The notes under the pieces are model-generated. The model was not told the origin of the DNA and did no database searches. It was given only the letters and a program-made list of their open reading frames with translations. This document shows, one piece after another, positions 5,090-10,443 of a DNA stretch of 21,666 bases (positions within the stretch are counted from its first letter, which is position 1; every line of letters begins with the position of its first letter). Origin of the DNA: a virus. Position numbers and translations under genes: made by a program. The stretch spans positions 1-21,666 of IMG/VR virus record IMGVR_UViG_3300025305_003741; one strand, written 5' to 3'.

Positions 5090-5423
5090 AATGCATTTTA
5101 CAATACGAGGATTTATTCCAATGTTCCCTTCCACAAAAAAGTTGTGGATCAGTGAGTTTGTCCCATAAGGGAAATTTGCATTGACCATTGGTTAAACTTT
5201 CTAGTGGAGTTGGGTTTTCTGGTTCAATCACTATAGGTAAAGACTCCCGTGGACGTTTAATTCCATGTGCTCCACCCCGTTTTCTTGGAGTGAAATTAAG
5301 CCGATTCGCTTTTCCAATAATTGCATTCTTGCTAACACCAAATACTTCAGCAATTTCGGTAGCTGCATCACCCTGTTCCCATAGTTCTTTTAGTTTTTCT
5401 ATTTTTTTATCAGTCCAGTTCAT
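5052..5423 (-). CDS. gcrA-like: GcrA family cell-cycle regulator
   Basis: A 123-residue protein with the GcrA layout. Residues 1-42 form the N-terminal DNA-binding helix-turn-helix (MNWTDKKIEKLKELWEQGDA, then IAEVFGVSKNAIIGKANRL). A basic linker with Pro follows, and a C-terminal segment LTNGQCKFPLWD carries Cys82, Cys97, Cys108 and His111, a likely metal-binding ribbon. In Alphaproteobacteria GcrA works with sigma70 polymerase at promoters carrying CcrM-methylated GANTC sites. It overlaps the nuclease gene upstream by ATGA and the cytosine methyltransferase downstream by 38 nt. A phage copy could redirect host cell-cycle transcription; that is inference. It is the best evidence for an alphaproteobacterial host. 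Confidence 0.92.
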   Translation of the reverse strand: MNWTDKKIEKLKELWEQGDAATEIAEVFGVSKNAIIGKANRLNFTPRKRGGAHGIKRPRESLPIVIEPENPTPLESLTNGQCKFPLWDKLTDPQLFCGREHWNKSSYCKMHYDKTHIKNSRSL

Positions 5424-6115
5424 ATTTTCTTTTTAATTTGTTCATAATATTGATCCACTCGTTTTAAAAATTCGTGTTGATACTTGACAAACTCTTTTCC
5501 CTTAATAACAAAACATTGAAACTCCGTGGATGGGGGTGGAGTACACATTAAAATAACCCCTTGATCTATTTTAGTTCTATGCACATAATTATGAGCCATT
5601 CCATAAGCTCCAAGCTGTATGCAATAATCCTCGATCCATTCCCTTCTTTTTAATTTGTTACTTTGCTTAAAGTCTATTATACTTTCACGCGAATTATAAA
5701 TTCCCACCACATCAGTCGCTCCCGCATATAAATTAGGGTAGTATAGGGTCACTTCTGACCCCCAAACCTCTGTAAGCTGCTCCTTGAGCCCTTCATCGAT
5801 GACTTTTTGAGCCATGATCCGTGAGACCTGACCCATTTCAGTCATATCAAGATGCCCCTTGCCTGCAATATACTTCTCTAAATGGGTATGCATTGCCGTT
5901 CCTCTTGTGGCAGCACTATCCCTTATATCATCAGCCTTCTTAGTTCCAACCCGTTCTCTCCATTCAGCAAGCTTCTGTTTCTTTTCTTCAGGCATTGTGG
6001 CTTGAAGGATCGTCGTTACACTCGGTAGCTTTTGTTTACCAATGTCGTAGTGTCGAAGTCCATCGGTCGAGCTTCGGCTGCAGGGAGGATATTTAAATTT
6101 TCTATTTAGTTTCAT
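5420..6115 (-). CDS. RecB-like PD-(D/E)XK exonuclease
   Basis: A 231-residue protein from ATG 6115, the start supported by an ATGA overlap with the small gene upstream. The catalytic pattern of RecB-type nucleases is visible: SEVTL (Glu121), GATDVVG (Asp135), IIDFKQSNK (Asp148, Lys150), and IQLGAYG with Gln167 as the motif-III-like residue. The N-terminal half is helical, with the ATRGTAMHTHLEKY segment typical of phage exonucleases of this type. Such enzymes degrade one strand to prepare phage or host DNA for recombination, or break down host DNA. The frame could open earlier at 6160, but that would overlap the upstream gene more. It is the gene just before the GcrA-like gene. Confidence 0.85.
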   Translation of the reverse strand: MKLNRKFKYPPCSRSSTDGLRHYDIGKQKLPSVTTILQATMPEEKKQKLAEWRERVGTKKADDIRDSAATRGTAMHTHLEKYIAGKGHLDMTEMGQVSRIMAQKVIDEGLKEQLTEVWGSEVTLYYPNLYAGATDVVGIYNSRESIIDFKQSNKLKRREWIEDYCIQLGAYGMAHNYVHRTKIDQGVILMCTPPPSTEFQCFVIKGKEFVKYQHEFLKRVDQYYEQIKKKI

Positions 6116-6261
6116 AATTTTGTAGGGTGGATGCCATACCAGCAGTGATGATTGCTGCATCCATGAGGATGCATAAGGTTAAAAGGTGCTAGTATAGCTT
6201 TAACCAGAGACCACCCAGGGTTCCCTGTCAATGTTCCTTGTAACCTAACTCTAAATTTCAT
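6112..6261 (-). CDS. 49-residue His/Cys-rich small protein
   Basis: ATG 6261 opens a 49-codon frame whose stop overlaps the nuclease start (ATGA). The first half is basic-hydrophobic (MKFRVRLQGTLTGNPGWSLV). The second half is striking: HPHGCSNHHCWYGIHP holds five His and two Cys, enough to bind a metal ion. The spacing between the previous frame's stop (6263) and this ATG is 1 nt, so it fits the tight operon pattern. No known family recognised; metal binding is inferred from composition. Confidence 0.6.
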   Translation of the reverse strand: MKFRVRLQGTLTGNPGWSLVKAILAPFNLMHPHGCSNHHCWYGIHPTKL

Positions 6262-6262
6262 A

Positions 6263-6352
6263 TTAAATCCATCCAAACGTTTTCATTAGTAAATATAACA
6301 CAATGAAAATGAACATCATAAACAAAACAACTTCTTCTGGAAAATTTTTCAA
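6263..6352 (-). CDS. 29-residue single-TM micro-protein (TTG start)
   Basis: TTG 6352 overlaps the stop codon of the upstream gene (TTGA), and the frame stops at 6263, one nt before the next gene's ATG. Residues KNFPEEVVLF lead into one hydrophobic span (MMFIFIVLYLLMKTFGWI). An internal ATG (6319) is an alternative start giving 18 residues. The TTG start makes it less certain than the other micro-genes, but it fills the gap exactly. Confidence 0.45.
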   Translation of the reverse strand: MKNFPEEVVLFMMFIFIVLYLLMKTFGWI

Positions 6353-6585
6353 TTGAGTTTTTTATTGGGTTCATAGGGTTTAACTTCTGTATTTAATAAA
6401 ACAGTTTGAATCATTTTTTTGTATTCATCGTCGGTGAGATGAGTCTTATAAAGACGCATCGCAACTGCCATATAGGTGGCTGCCACCATTTGAATGGGAT
6501 ATTGTTTCTCGTAAATGACAGCATCTCTAAAAATTTCATTATATATTTCCTCTAATTCTTTTTTTTCATCATTTTCATCAGACAT
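6349..6585 (-). CDS. Small acidic helical protein, unknown
   Basis: A 78-residue protein. The first half is acidic (MSDENDEKKELEEIYNEIF); the second has an amphipathic helix (PIQMVAATYMAVAMRLYKT) and ends TEVKPYEPNKKLN. It overlaps the upstream gene by 8 nt and the TTG-start micro-gene by 4 nt. There is no cysteine, signal peptide or known motif. It may be one of the small accessory proteins common in marine phages; I assign no function. Confidence 0.7.
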   Translation of the reverse strand: MSDENDEKKELEEIYNEIFRDAVIYEKQYPIQMVAATYMAVAMRLYKTHLTDDEYKKMIQTVLLNTEVKPYEPNKKLN

Positions 6586-6907
6586 CGATGAACCTCTCTG
6601 TATTTAATGCATGTAAGTTATCGTTTTCGTTCTCCTTAATTTTCTTTTGCAGATACCACTCGTGTCGTTTAGCTTTAACATCGGGTCTTGCATTGTATTT
6701 TCTAATATATTCCTTTTTAACTTCAGTAACTTGGGGTTGCGAGTGATAATCCTTTTGGTATTTCTTTCTATTTTTTACACGTTTTGCAATGACTTCAGGT
6801 CTTTTGTAATAAACTTCTCTCATATAAATTCTTTTTTTCTCTTTATTTTCTTCCTTGTCGTAGTATTTCTTACGAGCTCTATATCTACTTTCTGCATATT
6901 TGTGCAT
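6578..6907 (-). CDS. Basic Tyr/Lys-rich repeat protein
   Basis: A 109-residue, very basic protein built of about 18-residue repeats with the pattern Y-x2-(R/Q)-P-x-V-x3-(K/R): YKRPEVIAKRVKNRKKY, HSQPQVTEVKKEYIRKY and NARPDVKAKRHEWYLQKK. Such repeat arms are common next to HNH or intron-type nucleases in phages and probably wrap nucleic acid; no nuclease domain is present here. It overlaps the next gene by 8 nt. Function is inferred only as nucleic-acid binding. Confidence 0.7.
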   Translation of the reverse strand: MHKYAESRYRARKKYYDKEENKEKKRIYMREVYYKRPEVIAKRVKNRKKYQKDYHSQPQVTEVKKEYIRKYNARPDVKAKRHEWYLQKKIKENENDNLHALNTERFIDV

Positions 6908-6908
6908 T

Positions 6909-6980
6909 TTAAAAAATCAACACTAAAAATATTCCAAATCCGACTAATACAAGTAGCTGCCATAGAAATAAATGAAGCAT
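6909..6980 (-). CDS. 23-residue single-TM micro-protein
   Basis: ATG 6980 overlaps the stop of the preceding membrane-protein gene (TAATG), and its TAA at 6909 lies 1 nt before the ATG of the repeat protein. The whole peptide is one hydrophobic span (HLFLWQLLVLVGFGIFLVLI). Exact fitting between two starts and stops supports a real gene; composition alone would be weak in AT-rich DNA. Confidence 0.5.
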   Translation of the reverse strand: MLHLFLWQLLVLVGFGIFLVLIF

Positions 6981-7171
6981 TAATACCTCTTAAAAACCAA
7001 TCTCCACGCCCAAGAACGAAGAATAGAAACACACATAAAAATAACGGCGATGTGAAAGCTTTCCCAAACGGTGGGGTACATTCCAAAGAATGGAAAAACA
7101 AATAATTGCAGTGCGGTTGCTAAAATTAGACCTGAACCCACATCAATGAAACTTTCAATTAGTTGTCGCAT
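6980..7171 (-). CDS. Two-TM small membrane protein (DUF7220-like)
   Basis: A 63-residue protein starting at ATG 7171, preceded by AGGTGA; in-frame ATGs at 7183 and 7180 are too close to that site. It has two hydrophobic spans (about 11-30 and 37-54): FIDVGSGLILATALQLFVFP and FHIAVIFMCVSILRSWAW, then RLVFKRY. The central F-P-x-F-G-M-Y turn and the S-I-x-R-S-x-x-x-R end match, from memory, a very common phage family of small two-span membrane proteins (DUF7220 or similar). It overlaps the upstream gene by 17 nt. Role unknown. Confidence 0.75.
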   Translation of the reverse strand: MRQLIESFIDVGSGLILATALQLFVFPFFGMYPTVWESFHIAVIFMCVSILRSWAWRLVFKRY

Positions 7172-7535
7172 AAAAATCATCACCTAATTTAATTTCAAAA
7201 TCTTCTTTATCTTCCTTGCCATCATCATCTGTTCCATACTCTTTGACAACTGCACGACCTGTTTCTGTTTCTTTCGTATTTTCTGTTCCCCAATTTTTGA
7301 CATAATAGTCATACGTTTTACCAACGTCATCACCATCTTTGTCAATTTCAAGGGTAGCCCCACCAAGATATACTTTCTTATCAATTAAATCGCTTTTGTC
7401 TTTTGCTAAAACTTTATATTTAACTGTAAAAATTATATCTTCTTCTACTTCAAATTCTTTTAAACCCACATCTTTTTCGTCGGTGTCAGGTTTACATTCG
7501 AACTTAAATTTACTTGTCCAATCGTCCCAGCCCAT
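7155..7535 (-). CDS. Acidic beta-rich protein, unknown
   Basis: A 126-residue, strongly acidic protein behind a near-perfect AGGAGGT at 9 nt from ATG 7535, one of the best ribosome-binding sites in the window, suggesting high expression. Alternating hydrophobic residues (DIIFTVKYKVLAK, KVYLGGATLEID, YDYYVKNW) suggest a beta-sandwich. The C-terminus is rich in Asp, Lys and Glu with Gly-Thr-Asp repeats. One cysteine. It could be a small virion or capsid-decoration-like protein, but nothing decides this. Confidence 0.7.
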   Translation of the reverse strand: MGWDDWTSKFKFECKPDTDEKDVGLKEFEVEEDIIFTVKYKVLAKDKSDLIDKKVYLGGATLEIDKDGDDVGKTYDYYVKNWGTENTKETETGRAVVKEYGTDDDGKEDKEDFEIKLGDDFYATTN

Positions 7536-7536
7536 A

Positions 7537-7785
7537 TTATTTTACCTCCTTTTCTATCCAGTCTTTCTTTTCACTATTAAAAACTACTTCCTTAATAGTT
7601 GTATCTACATCTTCAATATCTTCCTTATCTTCTTTAATACAGATACACTCAGAACTTTGGTTTTGATTTTCTGCAAGATAAAGTGCATCTTTTTCAGTTT
7701 GGTTTGGGATTAAGTAAGTGTCATTATGTCGTACATCATAACTCAATGTTACTTTCCAATCTTTTTTTTCTTCTTTATTTTGCAT
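7537..7785 (-). CDS. Small acidic protein, unknown
   Basis: An 82-residue protein starting at ATG 7785 with AAAGGATT about 7 nt upstream. It has a beta-like beginning (WKVTLSYDVRHNDTYLIP), a Cys-x-Cys in ECICIKED, and a charged acidic tail. It stops 1 nt before the next gene's ATG and overlaps the preceding gene by 11 nt. No family recognised. Confidence 0.65.
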   Translation of the reverse strand: MQNKEEKKDWKVTLSYDVRHNDTYLIPNQTEKDALYLAENQNQSSECICIKEDKEDIEDVDTTIKEVVFNSEKKDWIEKEVK

Positions 7786-8023
7786 CTTTAATCCTTTCTG
7801 CTATGTATTCATAAATAGGGGTATTGCCTCCTGCTCCACCTGATTTTATTTTTTTCTGTACTAATGAAATCTTATCTCCTGATTCTAGAGATCTTACGTA
7901 CTCAGAAAAGTCTCTTATTTTTTTATCATATCCCGATTCTTCAGCCAAAAAACCTCTGTGATAGACAATTCTATCACCATGTTTTGCTTTTTTTATAAAC
8001 TGATCCATTTCTTCAATTGTCAT
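7775..8023 (-). CDS. Small conserved-looking protein, possibly winged-helix-like
   Basis: An 82-residue protein with AAAGGAG 7 nt before ATG 8023. The pattern is MDQFIKKAKHGDRIVYHRGFLAEE, a helix, then GDKISLVQKKI and YEYIAERI. From memory this matches a small protein recurrent in marine phages (K-x-G-D-x-I-V-Y-x-x-G near the start, V-Q-K-R/K near the end). The helix-strand-helix-hairpin order would fit a small winged helix, but that is a guess. A GGAGG-like Gly stretch (SGGAGGN) is unusual. Confidence 0.7.
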   Translation of the reverse strand: MTIEEMDQFIKKAKHGDRIVYHRGFLAEESGYDKKIRDFSEYVRSLESGDKISLVQKKIKSGGAGGNTPIYEYIAERIKDAK

Positions 8024-8189
8024 TTTTTTCTCCTTTATATTGTTTTTTCGTTTTTGCTTGGCTACTCAGAATTGCATTGTACTCATTGAAGTAGGGATTC
8101 AAATCACTACAAGGAATCCCTCTTCTTTTACTCCAATAATTAATGGCTTTTATTCTTCTGTCTTGCCAACTTGTTATTTTTTCTTTCAT
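8013..8189 (-). CDS. 58-residue basic small protein
   Basis: ATG 8189 opens a 58-codon frame ending in the start region of the next gene (11-nt overlap). It is basic and helical, KITSWQDRRIKAINYWSKRR, then GIPCSDLNPYFNEYNAILSS and a Lys/Gln-rich tail. No Shine-Dalgarno is seen; an alternating TA run lies just upstream. The frame, its overlap and normal amino-acid composition support a gene. Function unknown. Confidence 0.6.
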   Translation of the reverse strand: MKEKITSWQDRRIKAINYWSKRRGIPCSDLNPYFNEYNAILSSQAKTKKQYKGEKNDN

Positions 8190-8222
8190 ATATATATATT
8201 TAACGATAAAATTATGTCTTAA

Positions 8223-8381
8223 TTATGGCTTTTTATCGGTATTTTCTGCCTTATTTCCTTCTTTCTTTTTAGGTGATGCTAAACTAGCCAACATCGCTAT
8301 TAATGGAGCGACTTCACCATAAGGTCTATTCCACATATAAGATAACAATTGTTTCCTTTGTTCTTCGGTTAATGTGAACAT
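8223..8381 (-). CDS. 52-residue small protein, unknown
   Basis: ATG 8381 directly follows the TAA of the lipoprotein gene, with GGAAGGAG spanning the junction as the ribosome-binding site. An N-terminal helix LTEEQRKQLLSYMWNRPYGE leads to a hydrophobic patch (VAPLIAMLASLA) and a Lys-rich tail. Similar peptides with a helical L-x-x-x-Q-x-x-x-I-L then RPY-x-E-V-A seem common in marine phages by memory. No function known. Confidence 0.7.
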   Translation of the reverse strand: MFTLTEEQRKQLLSYMWNRPYGEVAPLIAMLASLASPKKKEGNKAENTDKKP

Positions 8382-8945
8382 TTATCTCCTTCCTTTTCTT
8401 TTTTTCTTTGTTTTTCTTTTTTTCTTAACTTTTCCTGTTTTTTTAGTCTTGCTTAAAGATATAACACCATAAGCTGAACTAAGTACAAATGCTCCAACGG
8501 CTAATGCTAAGAAAAAAGATAGATAGCAAAGTGTAAATGCTATCGTCTGTTGTTTTTCTACTTTACTCTTATCCTTTTCTATTACTTTAGGTTCTGCTTC
8601 TATTGAGGAAACTAACACTTCTTCTTTAACTTTTGTTATAGGTGCATATTCTCCTGTTAAATTTCCGGAATAATATTTTTTATTGTAAATTTTAATTTCA
8701 GATTGTCCTGTTTCGAAGGTAGCTTTAGCTGTTTTAATGGAGGCTTTGGCTGTTTCATAAAGGTGGGTTTTAACATCTTTTTTTGTTGCAACCGTAGTTA
8801 TTAAATCAAAACCATTGTATGCCTTAGCATAGGAATTATGGCTTACCGCAAAACCCGTAGTGCTTGATACTATAGCAATCGGACCACCACAGCCACTTAT
8901 AAGAGTGGATATTAAAATTAAGAAACCAATTTGTTTTTTCATCAT
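8382..8945 (-). CDS. Membrane lipoprotein with C-terminal TM and basic tail
   Basis: A 187-residue protein. The N-terminus is a lipoprotein signal with lipobox LISGC (Cys19), so it should be lipid-anchored after export. Residues 20-130 are polar and probably periplasmic (AVSHNSYAKAYNGFDLITTV, then TKKDVKTHLYETAKASIKTA). A hydrophobic span follows at about 136-163 and a very basic tail of Lys and Arg at 166-187, putting the C-terminus in the cytoplasm. Lipid anchor plus TM with a cytoplasmic basic tail is unusual; a spanin-like or host-envelope role is possible but unproven. It overlaps the Zn-ribbon gene by ATGA. Confidence 0.8.
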   Translation of the reverse strand: MMKKQIGFLILISTLISGCGGPIAIVSSTTGFAVSHNSYAKAYNGFDLITTVATKKDVKTHLYETAKASIKTAKATFETGQSEIKIYNKKYYSGNLTGEYAPITKVKEEVLVSSIEAEPKVIEKDKSKVEKQQTIAFTLCYLSFFLALAVGAFVLSSAYGVISLSKTKKTGKVKKKRKTKKKRKGRR

Positions 8946-9112
8946 AAACCTGCTTTCCTAGCTTCCTTTAACTGTATATCATTTTCAGTTATAGGTATAC
9001 ATAAAGGACAAGGCTGTGTAATCCAAACTTTTCGTTTTTCCTCTGTATCTTCCCAAATCTGCCTAATTTTTATATGGTCGTTTCCCTTACATAGTTCGCA
9101 CATTTTGATCAT
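8942..9112 (-). CDS. 56-residue zinc-ribbon protein
   Basis: ATG 9112 lies 4-5 nt after GGAGGG. The protein has two knuckles, CELC (5-8) and CPLC (35-38), separated by a short beta-like segment (HIKIRQIWEDTEEKRKVWIT), so one zinc ion is probably bound. Such ribbons are common in phage nucleic-acid-binding or protein-interaction peptides. It overlaps the upstream gene by 26 nt and the lipoprotein gene by ATGA. Function unknown. Confidence 0.75.
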   Translation of the reverse strand: MIKMCELCKGNDHIKIRQIWEDTEEKRKVWITQPCPLCIPITENDIQLKEARKAGL

Positions 9113-9395
9113 AAACCCTCCACCCTTTATCTTTTAGTACTTTATTTTTTATTTTTTCTCTTACATATGCATGATTTCTTCCTGCAAATTCGCAAATATT
9201 TTGAAATTCCTTGCTACCACCCAATAACCAACTGCGGGCAGAATCTTTAGAAATGTTGTCCGCAGTTTTAAAAGCATCGTGAACGGCTTGAGTTAAAACA
9301 GCAACAAAAAGTTTTTGTTCGGGTTCCATGACATGATTATATTCGCCGAAAGAACTTGTAAATAAATTTCGAAAACTATTGTTTGATCTTCCCAT
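9087..9395 (-). CDS. Conserved small phage protein (SARSWLL...ICEFAG motif)
   Basis: A 102-residue helical protein. Its core (about 27-85) has the pattern LFVAVLTQAVHDAFK, then SARSWLLGGSKEFQNICEFAG and HAYVREKI. From memory, a small family with W-L-x(5)-F-x(2)-(I/V)-C-x(2)-A-G recurs in many phages of Gram-negative hosts; its role is unknown. It overlaps the regulator gene upstream by 20 nt and the Zn-ribbon gene downstream by 26 nt. The N-terminal Ser/Asn/Phe-rich stretch is not part of the core. Confidence 0.75.
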   Translation of the reverse strand: MGRSNNSFRNLFTSSFGEYNHVMEPEQKLFVAVLTQAVHDAFKTADNISKDSARSWLLGGSKEFQNICEFAGRNHAYVREKIKNKVLKDKGWRVYDQNVRTM

Positions 9396-9561
9396 TCGCT
9401 TTTGCTGCTTTCTCTATCTTTCTAATTTTATCTTTTGCCAAAAACTCAATTGTTTTTGACAATGACAAAGGAATATCAAATACTTCTTTACTCAGCATCT
9501 GAATGTCCTTATAGGTTTCCTTAGATAAGGAAACATTTTTATATCTTGTTATATCTGTCAT
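9376..9561 (-). CDS. Ribbon-helix-helix-type DNA-binding protein
   Basis: A 61-residue protein with AAGGAG 6 nt before ATG 9561. The layout ITRYKNVSLSKETYKDIQML, then LSLSKTIEFLAKDKIRKIEK fits the short strand plus two helices of an RHH (CopG/Arc-like) repressor. Such proteins bind operators as dimers and often repress their own promoter. It is the first gene behind a consensus sigma70 promoter whose -35 is overlaid by the palindrome TGTCAATGACA, so auto-repression and control of the divergent rightward gene are plausible. The assignment rests on pattern only. Confidence 0.6.
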   Translation of the reverse strand: MTDITRYKNVSLSKETYKDIQMLSKEVFDIPLSLSKTIEFLAKDKIRKIEKAAKANGKIKQ

Positions 9562-9591
9562 TTATTCTCCTTATTATGTATTTTATGGGAT

Positions 9592-9619
9592 ATTATAATG
9601 ATTTATTAAGAACTGTCAA
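9592..9619 (-). promoter_or_regulatory. Consensus sigma70 promoter for the leftward operon
   Basis: On the minus strand TTGACA (9619-9614), 16-nt spacer, TATAAT (9597-9592): both hexamers match consensus exactly. It would transcribe the RHH gene and the operon to its left with a leader of about 25 nt. The -35 overlaps the ATG of the rightward gene at 9619. Confidence 0.75.
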
Positions 9620-9624
9620 TGACA
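9614..9624. promoter_or_regulatory. Candidate operator palindrome
   Basis: TGTCAATGACA is an 11-bp perfect palindrome (TGTCA, central A, TGACA) on the -35 box of the leftward promoter and over the rightward gene's start codon. An RHH-type regulator is encoded immediately downstream. Binding there would block both directions. Inference from position. Confidence 0.35.
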
Positions 9625-9840
9625 AAATTTATTTTAGTTCTGCAAATTTGCAGTGCTCTTTACACACCCTGTTTACATCCTATTCAAGATCCAACACTCT
9701 ATGATACTTGGCAGAATTGCGGTATTGCTGGGTATGAACAAGGGTTGGACGTTTTTAAAAGTTTGGAATCAAAAACCATTGAAGATAGTAGAATATATGT
9801 TAAATTTAAATGTGAAGAAGTGAAATCTCCCAATATTTGA
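9619..9840 (+). CDS. Small exported cysteine-containing peptide, unknown
   Basis: A 73-residue protein; one of only two rightward genes. MTKFILVLQICSALYT is a short hydrophobic start, probably a signal peptide or anchor, followed by PCLHPIQDPTLYDTWQNCGIAGYEQG and an end VKFKCEEV. Four cysteines in total, three of them likely outside the cytoplasm. Similar short proteins (M-K-x-hydrophobic, W-x-x-C-x-x-A-G-Y, F-x-C near the end) seem to recur in marine phages from memory. It has no clear ribosome-binding site because its ATG lies within the leftward promoter. Confidence 0.65.
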   Translation: MTKFILVLQICSALYTPCLHPIQDPTLYDTWQNCGIAGYEQGLDVFKSLESKTIEDSRIYVKFKCEEVKSPNI

Positions 9841-9857
9841 CAATGTGGCAGAATTGT

Positions 9858-9877
9858 GGTAAGAAAAATTTCTTACC
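9858..9877. terminator. Perfect palindrome after the rightward gene
   Basis: GGTAAGAAA, two A, TTTCTTACC: a 9-bp perfect stem with a 2-nt centre, 17 nt past the stop codon of the rightward gene and in the convergent intergenic region. It lacks a long T run, so it may be a weak terminator, a processing site or a protein-binding site. Confidence 0.4.
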
Positions 9878-9929
9878 TACTATTATCCCTCTATTCTAAT
9901 TTAAATTTCCCTCGGAGTAGGGGGTTTGA

Positions 9930-10004
9930 CTATCCTCCCCAACCATGAGTATCATCATGAACGACACAATTTGAAGGTGGATATAATGGGTTGGGTTTGT
10001 TCAT
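9930..10004 (-). CDS. Candidate 24-residue peptide
   Basis: ATG 10004 opens MNKPNPLYPPSNCVVHDD and ends THGWGG, an unusual non-random composition for such AT-rich DNA, with Pro, Cys, His and Trp. It is the only leftward frame with protein-like character in the 270-nt convergent gap. No Shine-Dalgarno is evident, so it may be spurious. The rest of 9841-10109 holds only palindromes. Confidence 0.3.
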   Translation of the reverse strand: MNKPNPLYPPSNCVVHDDTHGWGG

Positions 10005-10062
10005 ATTCTTTACATAATTGACTATTAGCAACGATGCAAGAAAAATGTTGGAATTCCTTGTT

Positions 10063-10105
10063 AATTTGTAATTTTTTGTAAAGAAATTTTTTACAAATTG
10101 TAAAA
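10063..10105. terminator. AT-rich inverted repeats, probable leftward terminator
   Basis: AATTTGTAA (10063-10071) pairs with TTACAAATT (10091-10099), and a second perfect palindrome TTTTACAA-A-TTGTAAAA covers 10089-10105. The two overlap, so they form alternative hairpins. They begin 5 nt after the basic-peptide gene ends (10110) in the convergent gap, a usual place for a terminator. The stems lack G+C, so protein binding is an alternative. Confidence 0.4.
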
Positions 10106-10109
10106 GTTG

Positions 10110-10241
10110 TTAACCTTGGCCACGTGATTTTTTTCTGTGAGGGATTCGCTTAGAATAAGCTTTTGCGTGTCTGCCAGGTCTCTTTTTATGAGTTCGTTTC
10201 TTATAGTTAGAGGCACCGAATAGTGGCTTCTTACGAGCCAT
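10110..10241 (-). CDS. 43-residue basic peptide (RPGRH-x-K, RGQG type)
   Basis: ATG 10241 opens MARKKPLFGASNYKKRTHKK, then RPGRHAKAYSKR and a C-terminal KKSRGQG. It is extremely basic and must bind nucleic acid or an acidic partner. From memory, short peptides with the signature K-P-x-x-G-x-x-x-Y-K-K-R...R-P-G-R-H-x-K...R-G-Q-G are widespread in marine phages, with unknown function. It overlaps the Zn-ribbon gene upstream by 11 nt and is the last gene of its operon. Confidence 0.75.
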   Translation of the reverse strand: MARKKPLFGASNYKKRTHKKRPGRHAKAYSKRIPHRKKSRGQG

Positions 10242-10443
10242 TTTTTAAATCTAGCTTGGAAGAGAAAGTATTTGATCCAATTGGAAGATAACTAATAACA
10301 CCGTTTACCTTCTGCTCTAGATTTTCACCACAATTAACACAACGATATCTATCTGTAACTATGGAAATCATTAATGTTGGTTGATCACAAGTTGGGCATC
10401 TTCCTGTGACAACTTCGGTTCTTAGATCTATTTTATTAAACAT
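10231..10443 (-). CDS. Zinc-ribbon small protein
   Basis: A 70-residue protein with CPTC (16-19) and CVNC (35-38) separated by a beta-like segment DQPTLMISIVTDRYR, a classical treble/ribbon knuckle pair for one zinc. The C-terminal part GENLEQKVNGVISYLPIGS looks conserved among marine phage proteins as I recall them. Starts in a TAATG overlap with the coiled-coil gene stop. Probably binds nucleic acid or a partner protein; no specific role. Confidence 0.75.
   Translation of the reverse strand: MFNKIDLRTEVVTGRCPTCDQPTLMISIVTDRYRCVNCGENLEQKVNGVISYLPIGSNTFSSKLDLKNGS

Noticed and set aside
4385-5168. Long plus-strand open frames opposite the methyltransferase (213 and 163 codons)
   Set aside because: Antisense shadows of a gene with few rightward stops; no ribosome site, no recognisable motif, and all neighbours are leftward.
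6647-7105. 152-codon plus-strand frame and 93-codon minus-strand frame at 6820-7101
   Set aside because: Both are shadows of the Lys-rich repeat protein and of the two-TM membrane protein; hydrophobic composition comes from the complement of Lys codons.
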